From positions 11,293,998 through 11,357,997 of the forward strand of contig NC_051082.1 in NCBI RefSeq assembly GCF_004664715.2: a stretch of DNA of 64,000 nucleotides, given 5' to 3'. The stretch's first letter is position 1; each line of letters opens with the position of its first letter. Origin of the DNA: Peromyscus leucopus (lineage: Eukaryota > Chordata > Mammalia > Rodentia > Cricetidae). A program made the position numbers and the translations under genes. The notes beneath the pieces are model-generated. The model saw only the letters and a program-made list of their open reading frames with translations, made no database searches and was not told where the DNA came from. Shown here one piece after another: positions 53,102-61,880 of this stretch.

Positions 53102-53450
53102 CCTGAGGTCAGTGTTTGAATGTGAAATGTCCTCCACAGGCTCATGTGTTTAAACCCTTGGTCCCCCAGCAGGTGGCGCTGTTTTGGAGGGTGACAGACC
53201 TTTATGATGGAGACAGGCCTGGCAGAAGTGGTCCCTTGGGTTCACCTTGGAGGATTCTAACCTTGTCCTGCTTCTGGGCAGAGCCCTGCTTCCAGATGAC
53301 CGCTTCCCAATCCACCAAGATGTGAACAAGCTACAATGTATGCTCCTGCCACCAAGGACAGATCCACCCCAGCCACCACACCTTAGCTTCCATGCCTTCC
53401 CGGCCATGCTGGACCAATATCCCTGAACCTGTGGCCAAAAGTCCTTCTTC
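53102..53450 (+). repeat. Rodent dispersed repeat carrying a CTCF motif
   Basis: 'tgtttgaatgtgaaatgtcctccacaggctcatgtgtttaaacccttggtcccccagcaggtggcgctgttttggagg' is the start of a very common rodent repeat. It continues to 'catgccttcccggccatgctggac...tatccctgaacctgtggcc' and 'ttccttgttcctgtc'-like words. A second, shorter copy lies at 56440-56575. Family name not given. Confidence 0.8.
53166..53180 (+). promoter_or_regulatory. CTCF motif, perfect core, inside a dispersed repeat
   Basis: CCAGCAGGTGGCGCT fits the CTCF core CCASYAGRKGGC at every position and extends into GCGCT. The motif lies in the body of a rodent repeat, so similar sites may occur genome-wide. The other copy in this window (56440-56575) has lost it (GGTGCTGGCACT). 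Confidence 0.6.
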
Positions 53451-53884
53451 CCTTGTTCCTGTCACATTTTGCCACAGACCCAAGAAAAGTGTGCAGTGGT
53501 TGGGGGGGTGGGGGTTGTCCTGAGAGCAAGGCACTAACTTCACATCGGGGGGCCAAGGACACGAGCGGACCATTCCTGGGTCACCAAGCTGCTCCATTTC
53601 CAGAGTCTCGAGGAGCTTGGCATCCGCACAGTGGACACCCAGATAGTGCTGGCCACCTCAGGGCCATTGCAAGGTTTCTATAAGGACAGAGCCTAGAAGG
53701 TTAGCACCTGCCTCACAGGAAGGGTGTGTTTTATAACTGGATGGTGACTCTGGGGAAGATGAGGAGGAGTCCTAGGGACTAGAATATTCTCCATCTGGGT
53801 GCTGGTGCCACAGGTGAGTCTGGCTTGTGACAGTGCAGCATGCTGACATGGGCACTCTTGCCAACAAACCTCATACTTTAATAA
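53451..53884. other. Unannotated non-coding sequence
   Basis: Nothing recognised. Confidence 0.5.
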
Positions 53885-54030
53885 GCCTGGGGCTGGGGGA
53901 TGGCTCGGTTGGTAGCGTGCCTCATGAGTGTGAGGACGTGCATTTGATCCCCAACACACACATAAAGAAGCTGGGTATGGTGGCACGTGCCTGTAATCCC
54001 AGCCCTGGAGAGAGACAGACAGGCCGACAT
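53885..54030 (+). repeat. B4/ID-type SINE
   Basis: 'ggggctgggggatggctcggttggtagcgtgcctcatgagtgtgaggacgtgcatttgatccccaacacaca' followed by 'gctgggtatggtggcacgtgcctgtaatcccagccctgg'. It then runs into a (CCGT/CCAT)n-like C-rich patch (54039-54070). Confidence 0.87.
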
Positions 54031-54153
54031 GTCATCGTCCATCCGTCCATCCGTCCCCGTCCCCCCCCCACCTCCACCTCACTGGCCAGCCAGTCTCCTC
54101 CAATCCATAAGCCCTAGAACATCCAGAAAGCCTGTCACAAGAAGCAAGGTGGA

Positions 54154-54402
54154 GCTGGAGAGATGGCTCAGTCACCCAGAACGCCCAAAGCTGCTCTTGC
54201 AGAGGAGCAGCATGGGGCTCCTAGCACACATCAGGTGGCTCACGGGTGTGTGTAACTCACACTCTAGAAGACCCAACACCCTCTTCCGGCCCTCATGGGC
54301 ACCCACACTCACATGATGTACTTAGACACGTATACACACACACACACACACGCACACACGCACACACACACATACACACGCACACATACACGAACACATA
54401 TA
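54154..54402 (+). repeat. B2/B3-type SINE with long CA tail
   Basis: 'gagctggagagatggctcagtcacccagaacgcccaaagctgctcttgcagaggagcagcatggggctcctagcacacatcaggtggctcacgggtgtgtgtaactc', 'caccctcttccggccctcatgggcaccca', then CA/CG-rich tail to about 54402. Confidence 0.9.
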
Positions 54403-54879
54403 CTTCTTTCATTAGGAAGAGGGGAGAAAAAAATTGAACAGTTCGTGAGAAGTATGGGCCAGAATTATCCCTGCCCCACCCCCACCCCCTCAAGCCCACA
54501 CAATAGGAACAAAAATTAAACTCCCTGCCGCCGCTGGTGGTAACACTACAGACCCCAAGGTGCAGGGGACCAGAACAGGATTCTTGGCTGATGCTTTCTT
54601 TTGGGTCCCTGTCTCCTGGCCAGGCTCTCTGTTCCGGCTCATACGCAACTGGTTAAACGCAGATCAGCTTCCTCCTTGTGGGACCTCCATCTGCAGACCT
54701 CGGTTTCTCCACCTGCCTAGGGAAAAGAAATGATCGTTTCCTGTTTATAAAGTCCTGTGCTGGGTCTTCACTTTACATCTGGGGAAACAGAGACCCTCCA
54801 AATGAGGAGGGTTCATCCCAGGCTCTGCCTTCCCTTGGTCTCCATGTACTGAAGGAAGGAGAAGAGCAACATCGCATAG
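54403..54879. other. Non-coding sequence with possible MIR remnant
   Basis: 'cctcggtttctccacctgcctagggaaaagaaatgatcg' (about 54698-54736) resembles the MIR CTCAGTTTCCTCATCTGTAAAATG core. Nothing else recognised. Confidence 0.45.
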
Positions 54880-54881
54880 CA

Positions 54882-54896
54882 CCAGCAGGGGGCGCT
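54882..54896 (+). promoter_or_regulatory. CTCF motif, perfect core
   Basis: CCAGCAGGGGGCGCT matches CCASYAGRKGGC plus the GCGCT extension with no mismatch, and lies next to the MIR/L2-like remnant at 54897. It is the best CTCF-type site in the window. Occupancy is inference from motif quality. Confidence 0.7.
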
Positions 54897-55040
54897 GCTC
54901 TGGGTGCCTTACCCATGTCTTAGCTCATTTTACCACATCGCCTATCCCCATTTTACAGAAAAGGAAACTGAGGCATGGAGCTTCGAGGTTGCGGGAGCAG
55001 ACTACGCTCCGTAACTGTTGGCTCTTTCCATCAGGTAGCA
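54897..55040 (-). repeat. MIR/L2-class fragment, reverse
   Basis: 'gtcttagctcattttaccacatcgcctatccccattttacagaaaaggaaactgaggcatgg' is the classic reversed MIR stretch, followed by the degraded 'gagcagactacgctcc...' part. Confidence 0.8.
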
Positions 55041-55559
55041 GTTGGGTGGTTTACTCCACCACGCCCCCGACCCCCTTCCTCCCCACCTTCCACCCCTGCC
55101 CTCTCCTTCCCCTCCCCCACCACACATTCATTCAGCCAGGCTGGGTCCTTGCCAAGTCTCAGCTGTCACAGCGTCCCCATCTTTGATCACTAGTCAGCCC
55201 AGATGTTGGGCTGATCAAAGGCAGCTGTTGCCTAGACAACCCCCCCCCAGAGCGGGTGGGACAGACACGTGACAGACGTGGAACCTGGCTGGGCGGGGCT
55301 CGGTGGGGCCTTCTCCATCCATCACTGGGTACCTAGGAGGAGGAAGGCCGCTGCTCGGAGAAGCTTAGGGATGGTTGATGCTGGTTGCAGGGGCCTGACT
55401 CAAAAAACCGAACCCTGAAGCAGGAACTCAGAGGAAGCAAGCTCCCAGGCACTTCCGGGCAGCCATGATTCCCTCACCAGCCCGCCTCTGGACCTTGGCT
55501 CCATCTGTCTTTCCTTGTAGGTCTTCAAGAGCTGCAATTTCTATTAATAAATAGTGTGA
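55041..55559. other. Unannotated non-coding sequence
   Basis: C-rich near 55070-55130, with a C9 run at 55241-55249. No gene or repeat recognised. Confidence 0.5.
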
Positions 55560-55720
55560 GCCCTGTGCACTGGTTGGAAGCTGAGGCAGGAGAATTGTGA
55601 GTTCAAGGCCGGCCTTGGCTACGTGGTGAGCCCGTATCTCCAACAGGGATGCATCGCGCAGTGGCAGAACGCTGGCCAGCCATGTGCAAGGCCCTGGGGT
55701 TGATCCTCAGGGCAGGGAGG
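55560..55720 (+). repeat. B4-type SINE remnants
   Basis: 7SL-like part 'gaagctgaggcaggagaattgtgagttcaaggccggccttggctacgtggtgagcccgtatctc' (55577-55641), followed by an ID-like head 'tgcatcgcgcagtggcagaacgctggccagccatgtgcaaggccctggggttgatcctcag' (55650-55712). The order (body before head) suggests two separate insertions rather than one B4. Confidence 0.78.
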
Positions 55721-56019
55721 GGATGGCTGGGCCTGAGCAGGGAGAAACACTTCCCTATCTCCTCTGCTGATGCAGGGCATCTGTGGGCACTTCTCTGCTG
55801 GAAACAGGGTTCTCTTCTAACAGCAAGATGGTCGAGCCCAGTGACACAATCCCAGAACCCACGTGTCAGTTGTTCTGACATCTATGCATGAATGTGCACA
55901 AATGCTCACACATACACAAAAACAATAAATAAAAATTTAAAGAGGTTTTTCCTCTATTTTGGACAATTAATATATTGTTTTGTAAATTTTTATTTATTTA
56001 TTTTTATGCAAATGAGTGT
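55721..56019. other. Non-coding sequence with a CA/A-rich SINE tail
   Basis: 'aagatggtcgagcccagtgacacaatcccagaacccacgtgtcag...tgcacaaatgctcacacatacac' then AATAAATAAAAATT (55920-55940) looks like the 3' part of a B3 element without a clear head. Confidence 0.5.
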
Positions 56020-56125
56020 TTAGTCCATACATATATGGACAAATATATATGCATATATATGATACCCATATATATACATATATACACACACACACATACA
56101 CACACACACACACACATACATACAC
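56020..56125. repeat. TA-rich and (CA)n tract
   Basis: ATATATATGCATATATATG-like words followed by (AC)n interrupted by CATA. It forms the expanded tail of the reverse B3 that follows. Confidence 0.9.
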
Positions 56126-56312
56126 ACGCACATATGTCTGTGCACCATGTACATGTCTAGTGCCTGGGGAGGCCAGAAGAGGGCATTGGATCCCCTGGAA
56201 ATGGAGTTACACATGGTTGTGAGCTTCCATGTGGGTGCTGGGAACCGAACTCAGGTCCTCTGCAAGAGTAGTCAGAGCTCTTAACCACTGAGCCATCTTC
56301 TCCATCCCTAAC
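56126..56312 (-). repeat. B3-type SINE, reverse orientation
   Basis: 'catgtctagtgcctggggaggccagaagagggcattggatcccctggaaatggagttacacatggttgtgagcttccatgtgggtgctgggaaccgaactcaggtcctctgcaagagtagtcagagctcttaaccactgagccatcttctccatccc'. Complete and moderately diverged. Confidence 0.95.
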
Positions 56313-56439
56313 ACATTTTTTTTATACAAAAGAATCTTAAAAGTTGAGCCAAATACTAATGTACATACTCAGATATATCTTTCTCAAAGACGTAAGCTAT
56401 TTATGTAGAGAAGAAGGGTGCTGGTGCTACAACCTAGTT

Positions 56440-56575
56440 ATGAAGTGCACCCCACCCAAAGCTCATGTGTTGGGGGTTGGTTCTAGGTGCTGGCACTATT
56501 TTGGAAGGTCTGGGGAGACTTTAGGAGGTGAGGCTGTAGGTCACTGGGGATGGGTCCTTGGAGGAATCTTGTCAT
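56440..56575 (+). repeat. Second copy of the 53.1-kb dispersed repeat, partial
   Basis: 'cccaaagctcatgtgttgggggttggttctaggtgctggcactattttggaaggtctggggagactttaggaggtgaggc...ctggggatgggtcc' aligns with the first part of 53102-53450 in order. Confidence 0.7.
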
Positions 56576-56579
56576 GTTC

Positions 56580-56702
56580 ATAATACATAACACACGTACC
56601 AACATACATACACCCACACGTAACATACACATACCACACAACACATATATAAATGCACCATACAGGACATACACATATAACACACACACACACACACACA
56701 CC
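56580..56702. repeat. Degenerate ACATA/(CA)n tract
   Basis: ACATACAC, ATAACACAC and ATACCACAC words ending in a clean (AC)n of about 11 units before 56702. Confidence 0.92.
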
Positions 56703-56871
56703 CCTCTCCCTCTCTGGCTCCTCCCTCCCTGCTTCCCATCAAGCATAAAGCTCTTACCTCCACACCCTCCTTCCCACTGCCGTGATGCTCTCCACTTACA
56801 AGCATAGGGCCAAGTAGCCAGGAATCCCATGGGTTATTTATCAAACATGGACATTATTAAAAATTAAATGA

Positions 56872-57008
56872 AAATCTGGGCATGGGGTTACACACTTGTC
56901 ATCCTGACACTTTGGCAGGTGGAGGCAGGAGACTCGGGAGTTGAAGGTCATCCTCAGCTATCCAGTGAGTTGGAGGCCATCCTGGGGTACACAAGACTGT
57001 CTCAAATC
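56872..57008 (+). repeat. B4/B1-like SINE body
   Basis: 'ctgggcatggggttacacacttgtcatcctgacactttggcaggtggaggcaggagactcgggagttgaaggtcatcctcagctatccagtgagttggaggccatcctggggtacacaagactgtctcaa'. Confidence 0.9.
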
Positions 57009-57028
57009 AACAGAAAATTAAAAATATG

Positions 57029-57105
57029 AGGCTGGAGGCATAGCTCAGTAGTGGGTCACTTGCAAAGTCTTCACATTCCACCCCAGCACTGTTCCCCAAA
57101 AGTAT
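57029..57105 (+). repeat. ID-like SINE
   Basis: 'gaggctggaggcatagctcagtagtgggtcacttgcaaagtcttcacattccaccccagcactgttcccca' keeps an A-box and a degraded B-box. Confidence 0.75.
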
Positions 57106-57314
57106 AGAAGCTACAGTTAAATTACATTAAAATAAGGGAATTACCCAAAATGCCTTACTTCCTAATTGTCTTGCTACATTGTATTCACTCTGGTCAGCAG
57201 GAAAATTACATAATGAAAACCCAGCTTGGTATTCTGGGACATAGGCTTACAAAGACTGATCACAATATTGCCACACACTGGGTATTTTTAAAAATATGTT
57301 TACTTTTGTTTAGG
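57106..57314. other. Unannotated non-coding sequence
   Basis: AT-rich. Nothing recognised. The 130-codon frame 57150-57542 runs into the next SINE and is not a gene. Confidence 0.5.
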
Positions 57315-57480
57315 GGCGGGATCCCACAGAGACCAGAAGAGGGTGTCAGATCCCCCCCACACACACAGAGCTGGAGTTACAGACAGGAGTGCGTCTCCCG
57401 ACGTGGGTGCTGGGACCTGAAATGGGTCCTCTGGAAGAGCAGCAAGTGCTCTGAGCTGCTGAGCCATGTCTCCAGGCCTG
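57315..57480 (-). repeat. B3-type SINE, reverse orientation
   Basis: 'gaccagaagagggtgtcagatcccccccacacacacagagctggagttacagacaggag...cgtgggtgctgggacctgaaatgggtcctctggaagagcagcaagtgctctgagctgctgagccatgtctccaggcct'. Confidence 0.93.
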
Positions 57481-57656
57481 CCACAGGCCAGGAATCATCC
57501 CCCTCAGAGATCCACTGTGGTTCATGGAGGACCAGGACATGAACAATGTTACATAGTCGCATCCTTTTCCACTCCTGGCTGAACCACAGCGTGAGTACCA
57601 CACTCACTCAAGCCTTGTCTCAGCCACCAAGAACCAAGTCCTTCAGACACATAAAC

Positions 57657-57764
57657 AAGGAGCCAGCGAGATAGCCCAACAGATAAAGGCACGCTCTACC
57701 AAGCCCAAAGACCGGAGTTCAGTCCCTGGAACCCACATTGTGGAAGGAGATACCTGACTTCTGG
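57657..57764 (+). repeat. B3-type SINE, 3'-truncated
   Basis: 'ggagccagcgagatagcccaacagataaaggcacgctctaccaagcccaaagaccggagttcagtccctggaacccacattgtggaaggagatacctgacttc'. It ends abruptly where the next SINE-like unit starts. Confidence 0.85.
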
Positions 57765-57960
57765 AGACCTGGCACAGAGGTTAAGAGCATTTGCTCCATA
57801 GTCATGATGGACCAGGGTTCGAATCCCAGCACCCATATAACCAATCAGCTGTCCTACACAGGCCTATAACCCCAGCTCCAAGTGGGACAGAGAAGGGAGG
57901 ATCGCTGAGGCTTGCTGATCTCTAGTCCAGTTGAGAAAATGCAATTTCCAGTTTCTGAGA
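57765..57960 (+). repeat. B2/B3-like SINE, diverged
   Basis: 'acctggcacagaggttaagagcatttgctccatagtcatgatggaccagggttcgaatcccagcacccatataaccaatcagctgtcctacacaggcctataaccccagctcc', then a 7SL-like 'gggaggatcgctgaggcttgctgatc' part. Exact family uncertain. Confidence 0.75.
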
Positions 57961-58058
57961 GAGTCGCCGTCTCAAAGGAATAGACAGCCATTGGGGAGGA
58001 CCATGATAGCCATTGGGGAGGACACCCAAAGCCACTATGTGTTCTTAAAAATCAGATG

Positions 58059-58250
<192 letters not shown>

Positions 58251-58295
58251 AAAGGAAAAAGAAATTCTTAAAATAAAATTTAAAAAATCAAATGA

Positions 58296-58430
58296 GGAGC
58301 CAGGCATTGTGGCATATACCTTTAATTCCAGCACTTAGGAGGCAGGGGCAGGTGGATCTCTGAGTTCAAGGCCACCCTGATCTACAAAGAAAGTTCCAGG
58401 ACAGCCAGGGCTACACAGTGAAACCATGTC
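58296..58430 (+). repeat. B1 SINE with purine-repeat tail
   Basis: 'agccaggcattgtggcatataccttta', 'cagcacttaggaggcaggggcaggtggatctctgagttcaaggccaccctgatctacaaagaaagttccaggacagccagggctacacagtgaaaccatgtc'. Its A-tail has become the GAA tract that follows. The right end is of the mouse-like CAGCCAGGGCTACACAG form, unlike the copies at 4197, 23481 and 37782. Confidence 0.95.
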
Positions 58431-58521
58431 GAAGAAGAAGAAGAAGAAGAAGAAGAAGAAGAAGAAGAAGAAGAAGAAGAAGAAGAAGAAGAAGAAGAAG
58501 AAGAAGAAGAAGAAGGAGAAG

Positions 58522-58556
<35 letters not shown>

Positions 58557-58606
58557 AAAAGAAAGAAAGAAAGAAAGAGGAAGGGAGGGAGGAAAGAAGG
58601 AAGGAA
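58431..58606 (+). repeat. 176-nt pure purine tract: (GAA)28, (GAAA)n, (GGAA)-like
   Basis: The plus strand has no pyrimidine from 58431 to 58606. It is (GAA)n to about 58515 (about 28 units), then GAGAAGA, (GAAA)n from about 58522 to 58577, then GAGG/AAGG/GGGA words. The Lys- or Arg-rich plus frames and the poly-Phe minus frame (58335-58757) are artefacts. Homopurine mirror-like tracts can form triplex (H-) DNA. Confidence 0.97.
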
Positions 58607-58699
58607 TCAAGTGAGGGTCAAGAATGGGGCAGGAGGGGAAGGGGGACGTGTTCAGTGTATAATGTGAGGCTTTGGATTCAGTGCCTTTGGGAAGCACAT

Positions 58700-58908
58700 C
58701 ATGCACTCCAGGCTGGAGATAGGCATGGAACCCAGGGCTTTGTGCATTGTAAGGCAAGCACTCTGCTGTCTAAACTCCATCCCAGAATCCTCACTCTCTC
58801 ATGCTGTTAAGAGGAGTTTGCTATATAATCCAGGCTAGGCTGTAGCTCATGATCTCCCCTCCTGGAGTGCTGGAGTTACAGGTCTGTGCTACCATGCACA
58901 GCTCATGA
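58700..58908 (-). repeat. B4-type SINE, reverse orientation
   Basis: ID-like part 'ggagataggcatggaacccagggctttgtgcattgtaaggcaagcactctgctgtctaaactccatcccag', followed by the reversed 7SL-like part 'ttgctatataatccaggctaggctgtagctcatgatctcccctcctggagtgctggagttacaggtctgtgctaccatgcacagc'. Confidence 0.82.
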
Positions 58909-59206
58909 CTCTTTATTACTGTAAACCAGGTTTGTGCAGACTTGCAGGTAACTTTCTCTACTTCTTCCTCCAGCAGATGTTGGAATATTCACCGCAGCCT
59001 TGGAGTACCTGCTGCCTTTGTTTCTATTTCCCCAGCCAAAGCCCCAACATCACAGGAACCCAGGAGCCTTGGGAATGGAAAAGCAAAGAGACCCACAACC
59101 CATAGGTGCCCCAATTGGCCTCTCACTAGAAACAACCTGTCTTCAGTTTCCCCAAGACTCGTGAGCAGGGTTAGGAAAAAAAAAAATCTCCAGTTGATAG
59201 TTTGAA
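58909..59206. other. Unannotated non-coding sequence
   Basis: Nothing recognised. An A11 run lies at 59176-59186. Confidence 0.5.
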
Positions 59207-59300
59207 ACTTGCTGGGCCTAATGCCCCATAATATTCCTAGCACTTGGGAAGCTTAGGCAGGAGGATTGAGATTTGAGGCCAGGCTGCTTTTAAAAAAAGT
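59207..59300 (+). repeat. B1-like SINE, partial
   Basis: 'cttgctgggcctaatgccccataatattcctagcacttgggaagcttaggcaggaggattgagatttgaggccaggctg', then an A-rich stretch. Confidence 0.85.
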
Positions 59301-59304
59301 AAAG

Positions 59305-59397
59305 AGAGGCTGGCAAGATGGGTCAGTGAGTCATCATGCCACCAAGCATGATGACCTGATTTTGATTCCAGGACCCACATGGTAGTAGAAAAGAACC
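59305..59397 (+). repeat. B3-type SINE, 3'-truncated
   Basis: 'gaggctggcaagatgggtcagtgagtcatcatgccaccaagcatgatgacctgattttgattccaggacccacatggtag'. It belongs to the same subgroup as 34441 and 41214. Confidence 0.87.
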
Positions 59398-59597
59398 AGG
59401 GCTGGAGAGATGGCTCAGTGATCAAGCGCACTGGCTGCTCTTGCAGAGGAGTTGAGTTCAGTTCCCAGCATCCACATGGTGGCTCACAACCACCTGTAAC
59501 CCCAGCTCCACATGAATCTGAGGCCCTCTACTGGCCACTGTGGGTACCCACACTCAGGTGTGCAGACACACATACATAATTTAAAATAAATCTTCTG
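59398..59597 (+). repeat. B2/B3-type SINE, complete
   Basis: 'ccagggctggagagatggctcagtgatcaagcgcactggctgctcttgcagaggagttgagttcagttcccagcatccacatggtggctcacaaccacctgtaaccccagctcc', 'gaggccctctactggccactgtgggtaccca', then CA words and AAATAAATCTT. It contains a CTCF-type motif (59523-59534). Confidence 0.95.
59523..59534 (-). promoter_or_regulatory. CTCF-type motif inside a B2/B3 SINE
   Basis: The minus strand reads CCAGTAGAGGGC, which fits CCASYAGRKGGC with no mismatch. It is known that rodent B2 elements have spread CTCF sites. Most other B2/B3 copies here read CCAGAAGAGGGC, one base off the core. Confidence 0.6.
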
Positions 59598-59690
59598 CTT
59601 TTGAAGGAGCAAGCTGACTCTTACTAGTTGTCTTCTGATTTCTATGTGAGTGTTGAGGAACACATGCACAAGGTGAGAAACAGAGACATG

Positions 59691-59739
59691 GAAGGAAGGA
59701 AGGAAGGAAGGAAGGAAGGAAGGAAGGAAGGAAGGAAGG
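59691..59739 (+). repeat. (GGAA)n microsatellite
   Basis: About 12 GGAA units, followed by AAGAAAG words. GGAA arrays can act as ETS-factor platforms in some cells. Confidence 0.96.
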
Positions 59740-59754
59740 GGAAGAAAGAAAAGA

Positions 59755-59960
59755 AGGCTGGGAGTATAGCTGACTTGTTATGGTTCCTGTCTAGCACCCA
59801 CAAAGCCAGATTTGCTTCCCAGCACTACTTAAGCTCAGTGAGCATGCCTGGAATCAATCCCAGCATTCAAGCAGTGGAGGAAGGAATATTGGGAAGTTCA
59901 AGGACATCCTTGGCTACATAACAAGTTTGAAGCTATCCTGGGCTACATGAAGTTGAAACT
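59755..59960 (+). repeat. B4-type SINE
   Basis: 'aggctgggagtatagctgacttgttatggttcctgtctagcacccacaaagccag...cccagcact', then 'gcatgcctggaatcaatcccagcattcaagcagtggagg...gaagttcaaggacatccttggctacataacaagtttgaagctatcctgggctacatga'. Diverged but with both halves. Confidence 0.88.
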
Positions 59961-60084
59961 GGAGAATCAGGGCCAAGCAGGGGTTCACAAAGCCATCAAT
60001 GGTTCAAGTCAGATCTAGGCTTGCTCTACACCACCAACAACAACCATGCCCCCCACCCCCAGCCAAGTCAGAGTCTCCAGTCTG

Positions 60085-60186
60085 AGTGCAGAGTCTCATT
60101 ATATAGCCCAGGCTTGCCCACGCTGGCAATCCTCCTGCCTCAGCCTCCCCAGAGCTGTGATTAAAAAGCATGTACCGCCGCCACAA
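60085..60186 (-). repeat. B1-like SINE, reverse orientation
   Basis: 'gagtctcattatatagcccaggcttgcccacgctggcaatcctcctgcctcagcctccccagagctgtgattaaaaagcatgtaccgccgcc'. Diverged B1 body. Confidence 0.87.
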
Positions 60187-60854
60187 CGGACTTTTCCACT
60201 TCTTGGTCCGTCAGCATTCCAGGAGCACAGAGCAGAGCCCAGCGTCCCTGGCAGCCCGTTCTGAACCCTCCGCTCTCATCAGGGGGCGTGGCTTCCAGAT
60301 ACGACACAGATGAAGTGACCTGCTTGATCACTTGGCACAACCTGGTAACAGGCAAGAGGGGTTTATATTTTTCTGTACCGATGCTGGTCTGTGGCTCATA
60401 GCCCGGACATAGCTTGCGTCTCAGGACGCAAGCAGGAGAGATGGATCAGGCCGTGGGAGGTGTTCCCTCGGTGGCCAGCGGCTCGGCCCTGCTCTCCGAG
60501 AGCTTTGGGCTTCTCACCTCTTCCACTCCAGCCCCCAGAGCGCCTGAGAGCAAAGCGGGGCCCATCAATCACCAGGACTTTAAAGGCCCTTCGGCTTTTG
60601 TACGCTGTGTCCTCCCGATGTTTCTCTTAGCTACATGCTAACACCCGTCTGTTTGGAAGTCACAGCAAATACATCTTGGAGAGGGCTTTGATCCCTGGCA
60701 GCTGTGTATGTGTGAGGAGCCAGAGTCTCCGGGGCCTGAGACAGCATGGGAAGGAGGCGAACTGGACTGGTCTCTCTCATGCCCTCTGGGCTGGGTACCT
60801 CACCCCAACCCAGGCCTCAGGCTCACCCCACATGTGGAGCGCAGTGGAGCGCAA
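60187..60854. other. Unique, possibly constrained sequence
   Basis: Repeat-free. It contains a 9-bp-stem hairpin at 60412-60433 (listed separately) and balanced-composition words such as GCCCATCAATCACCAGG (60559-60575). Frames of 75-79 codons here have no domain. Confidence 0.45.
60412..60433. other. Perfect 9-bp inverted repeat, 4-nt loop
   Basis: GCTTGCGTC (60412-60420), loop TCAG, GACGCAAGC (60425-60433). Every base pairs, and each arm contains one CpG. It has no T-run after it, so it is not a Pol III or rho-independent terminator. In animals it is more likely a dimer binding site or chance. Confidence 0.85.
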
Positions 60855-60990
60855 AAGGCCAAGTTTGGACATCACAGTCCTGGGTGCAAGTCCTGGCTCT
60901 GCTCTTTGCCAGCCACGTGATGTTAGACAAGTCACTCAGCCTCTCTGGGTATGCCCAGCCTCAGGTGGATCAGTTTCTATTCTGGGAGGC
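60855..60990 (+). repeat. MIR, well preserved
   Basis: 'cacagtcctgggtgcaagtcctggctctgctctttgccagccacgtgatgttagacaagtcactcagcctctctgggtatgcccagcctcag' follows the MIR consensus ('tgggttcgaatcccggctctgccacttactagctgtgtgaccttgggcaagt') closely. Confidence 0.9.
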
Positions 60991-61589
60991 TTCCCCTAGG
61001 AGCCCAGCCACGGACAGGGGGAGTCGACATGAGTCTGTACAAAGATGGACATCTGAGCTAAATAGGAAACAGGCCCAGGCAACCGGTGCCGTATGCATTG
61101 TCACCCACGCACACGCAGGAGCAATGAGCCCTGGTTTGAGGTTGAATATCTTACTGTGGCTTCTGTTACATGCAAAGTCGGTGTGGTTTAAAACGACCTG
61201 GAGTGCAGGCTAAAGGCAAGCACAGAGCTGTGCGCCCCTTGGCGGTTACAGGGAGGTACTGCAGGGCTCTGGGGCTGGCGCCCTCTGGCGGCCATTGGGA
61301 GGAACTGACGGATGCAGGGAGGAGCGGGGGTGGGGGTGTCTCTGGCTGCCTGGCCTCTGAGCCTGGTGTCTTGCAGGGGAGAGTCCTTGCAGTTGGTGCT
61401 CTGTTGACCCCGTGTTCTCTGTGATTGACTACTCCCAGCTTCTTAGAAAAGCACCATGTAATCATAAGCCGCACGGAGACACCGTCTTAATTTGACCCCC
61501 CCTCTATTTCCAAAAAAGGTCACATTACAGGTGTCGGGAATTCGCCCCCCAGCGCTTCTTTGGAAAGAGCACCGCTCAACAAATAACCA
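60991..61589. other. Unannotated sequence including a CTCF motif
   Basis: No repeat recognised. A GC-rich block at 61210-61400 has several CpG. The 155-codon plus frame (60746-61213) has no domain and overlaps the MIR. Confidence 0.45.
61277..61291 (-). promoter_or_regulatory. CTCF motif, near-perfect core
   Basis: The minus strand reads CCGCCAGAGGGCGCC, the CTCF core with G for A at the third base, a common variant in real sites. It lies in unique, CpG-bearing sequence rather than in a SINE. Its orientation is opposite to the motifs at 53166 and 54882. Confidence 0.6.
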
Positions 61590-61720
61590 AGGCAGGCGGT
61601 CTACTTTCCTAATGAGATGAGCGAACTGAGGCTCAGAGAGATGGAGTGTCTCCCCCCCCCCAGGTCACGCAGCTGAATGGTGGCCAAGACACGGTTGAAA
61701 CCTAAGACCGAGAGTGGAGG
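61590..61720 (-). repeat. MIR fragment, reverse
   Basis: 'tttcctaatgagatgagcgaactgaggctcagagagatggagtgtctcc...aggtcacgcagctgaatggtggccaagacacggttgaaacc' is a reversed MIR. Confidence 0.85.
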
Positions 61721-61739
61721 TTCGCCTCTACGAGACGAC

Positions 61740-61880
61740 ACTGTGGTGTCTCAGGGCACAGAGTACTGGGCTAGCTCTTCAGAGCAGATCAGAGAGGGTG
61801 GGTGACTATCCATGGCCACGCAGCTTCTAAATTTACCGCCTGGATTTTGAACCCCCAGAAAGCCAACATTCTGTTATGAG
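61740..61880 (-). repeat. Possible second MIR fragment, reverse
   Basis: 'gagcagatcagagagggtgggtgactatccatggccacgcagcttctaaatttaccgcctggattttgaaccccc' again follows reversed MIR order. It may be a neighbouring insertion or duplication of the preceding one. Confidence 0.7.

Noticed and set aside
58335..58810. Poly-Phe, poly-Arg and poly-Lys frames
   Set aside because: They are translations of the (GAA)n/(GAAA)n purine tract.
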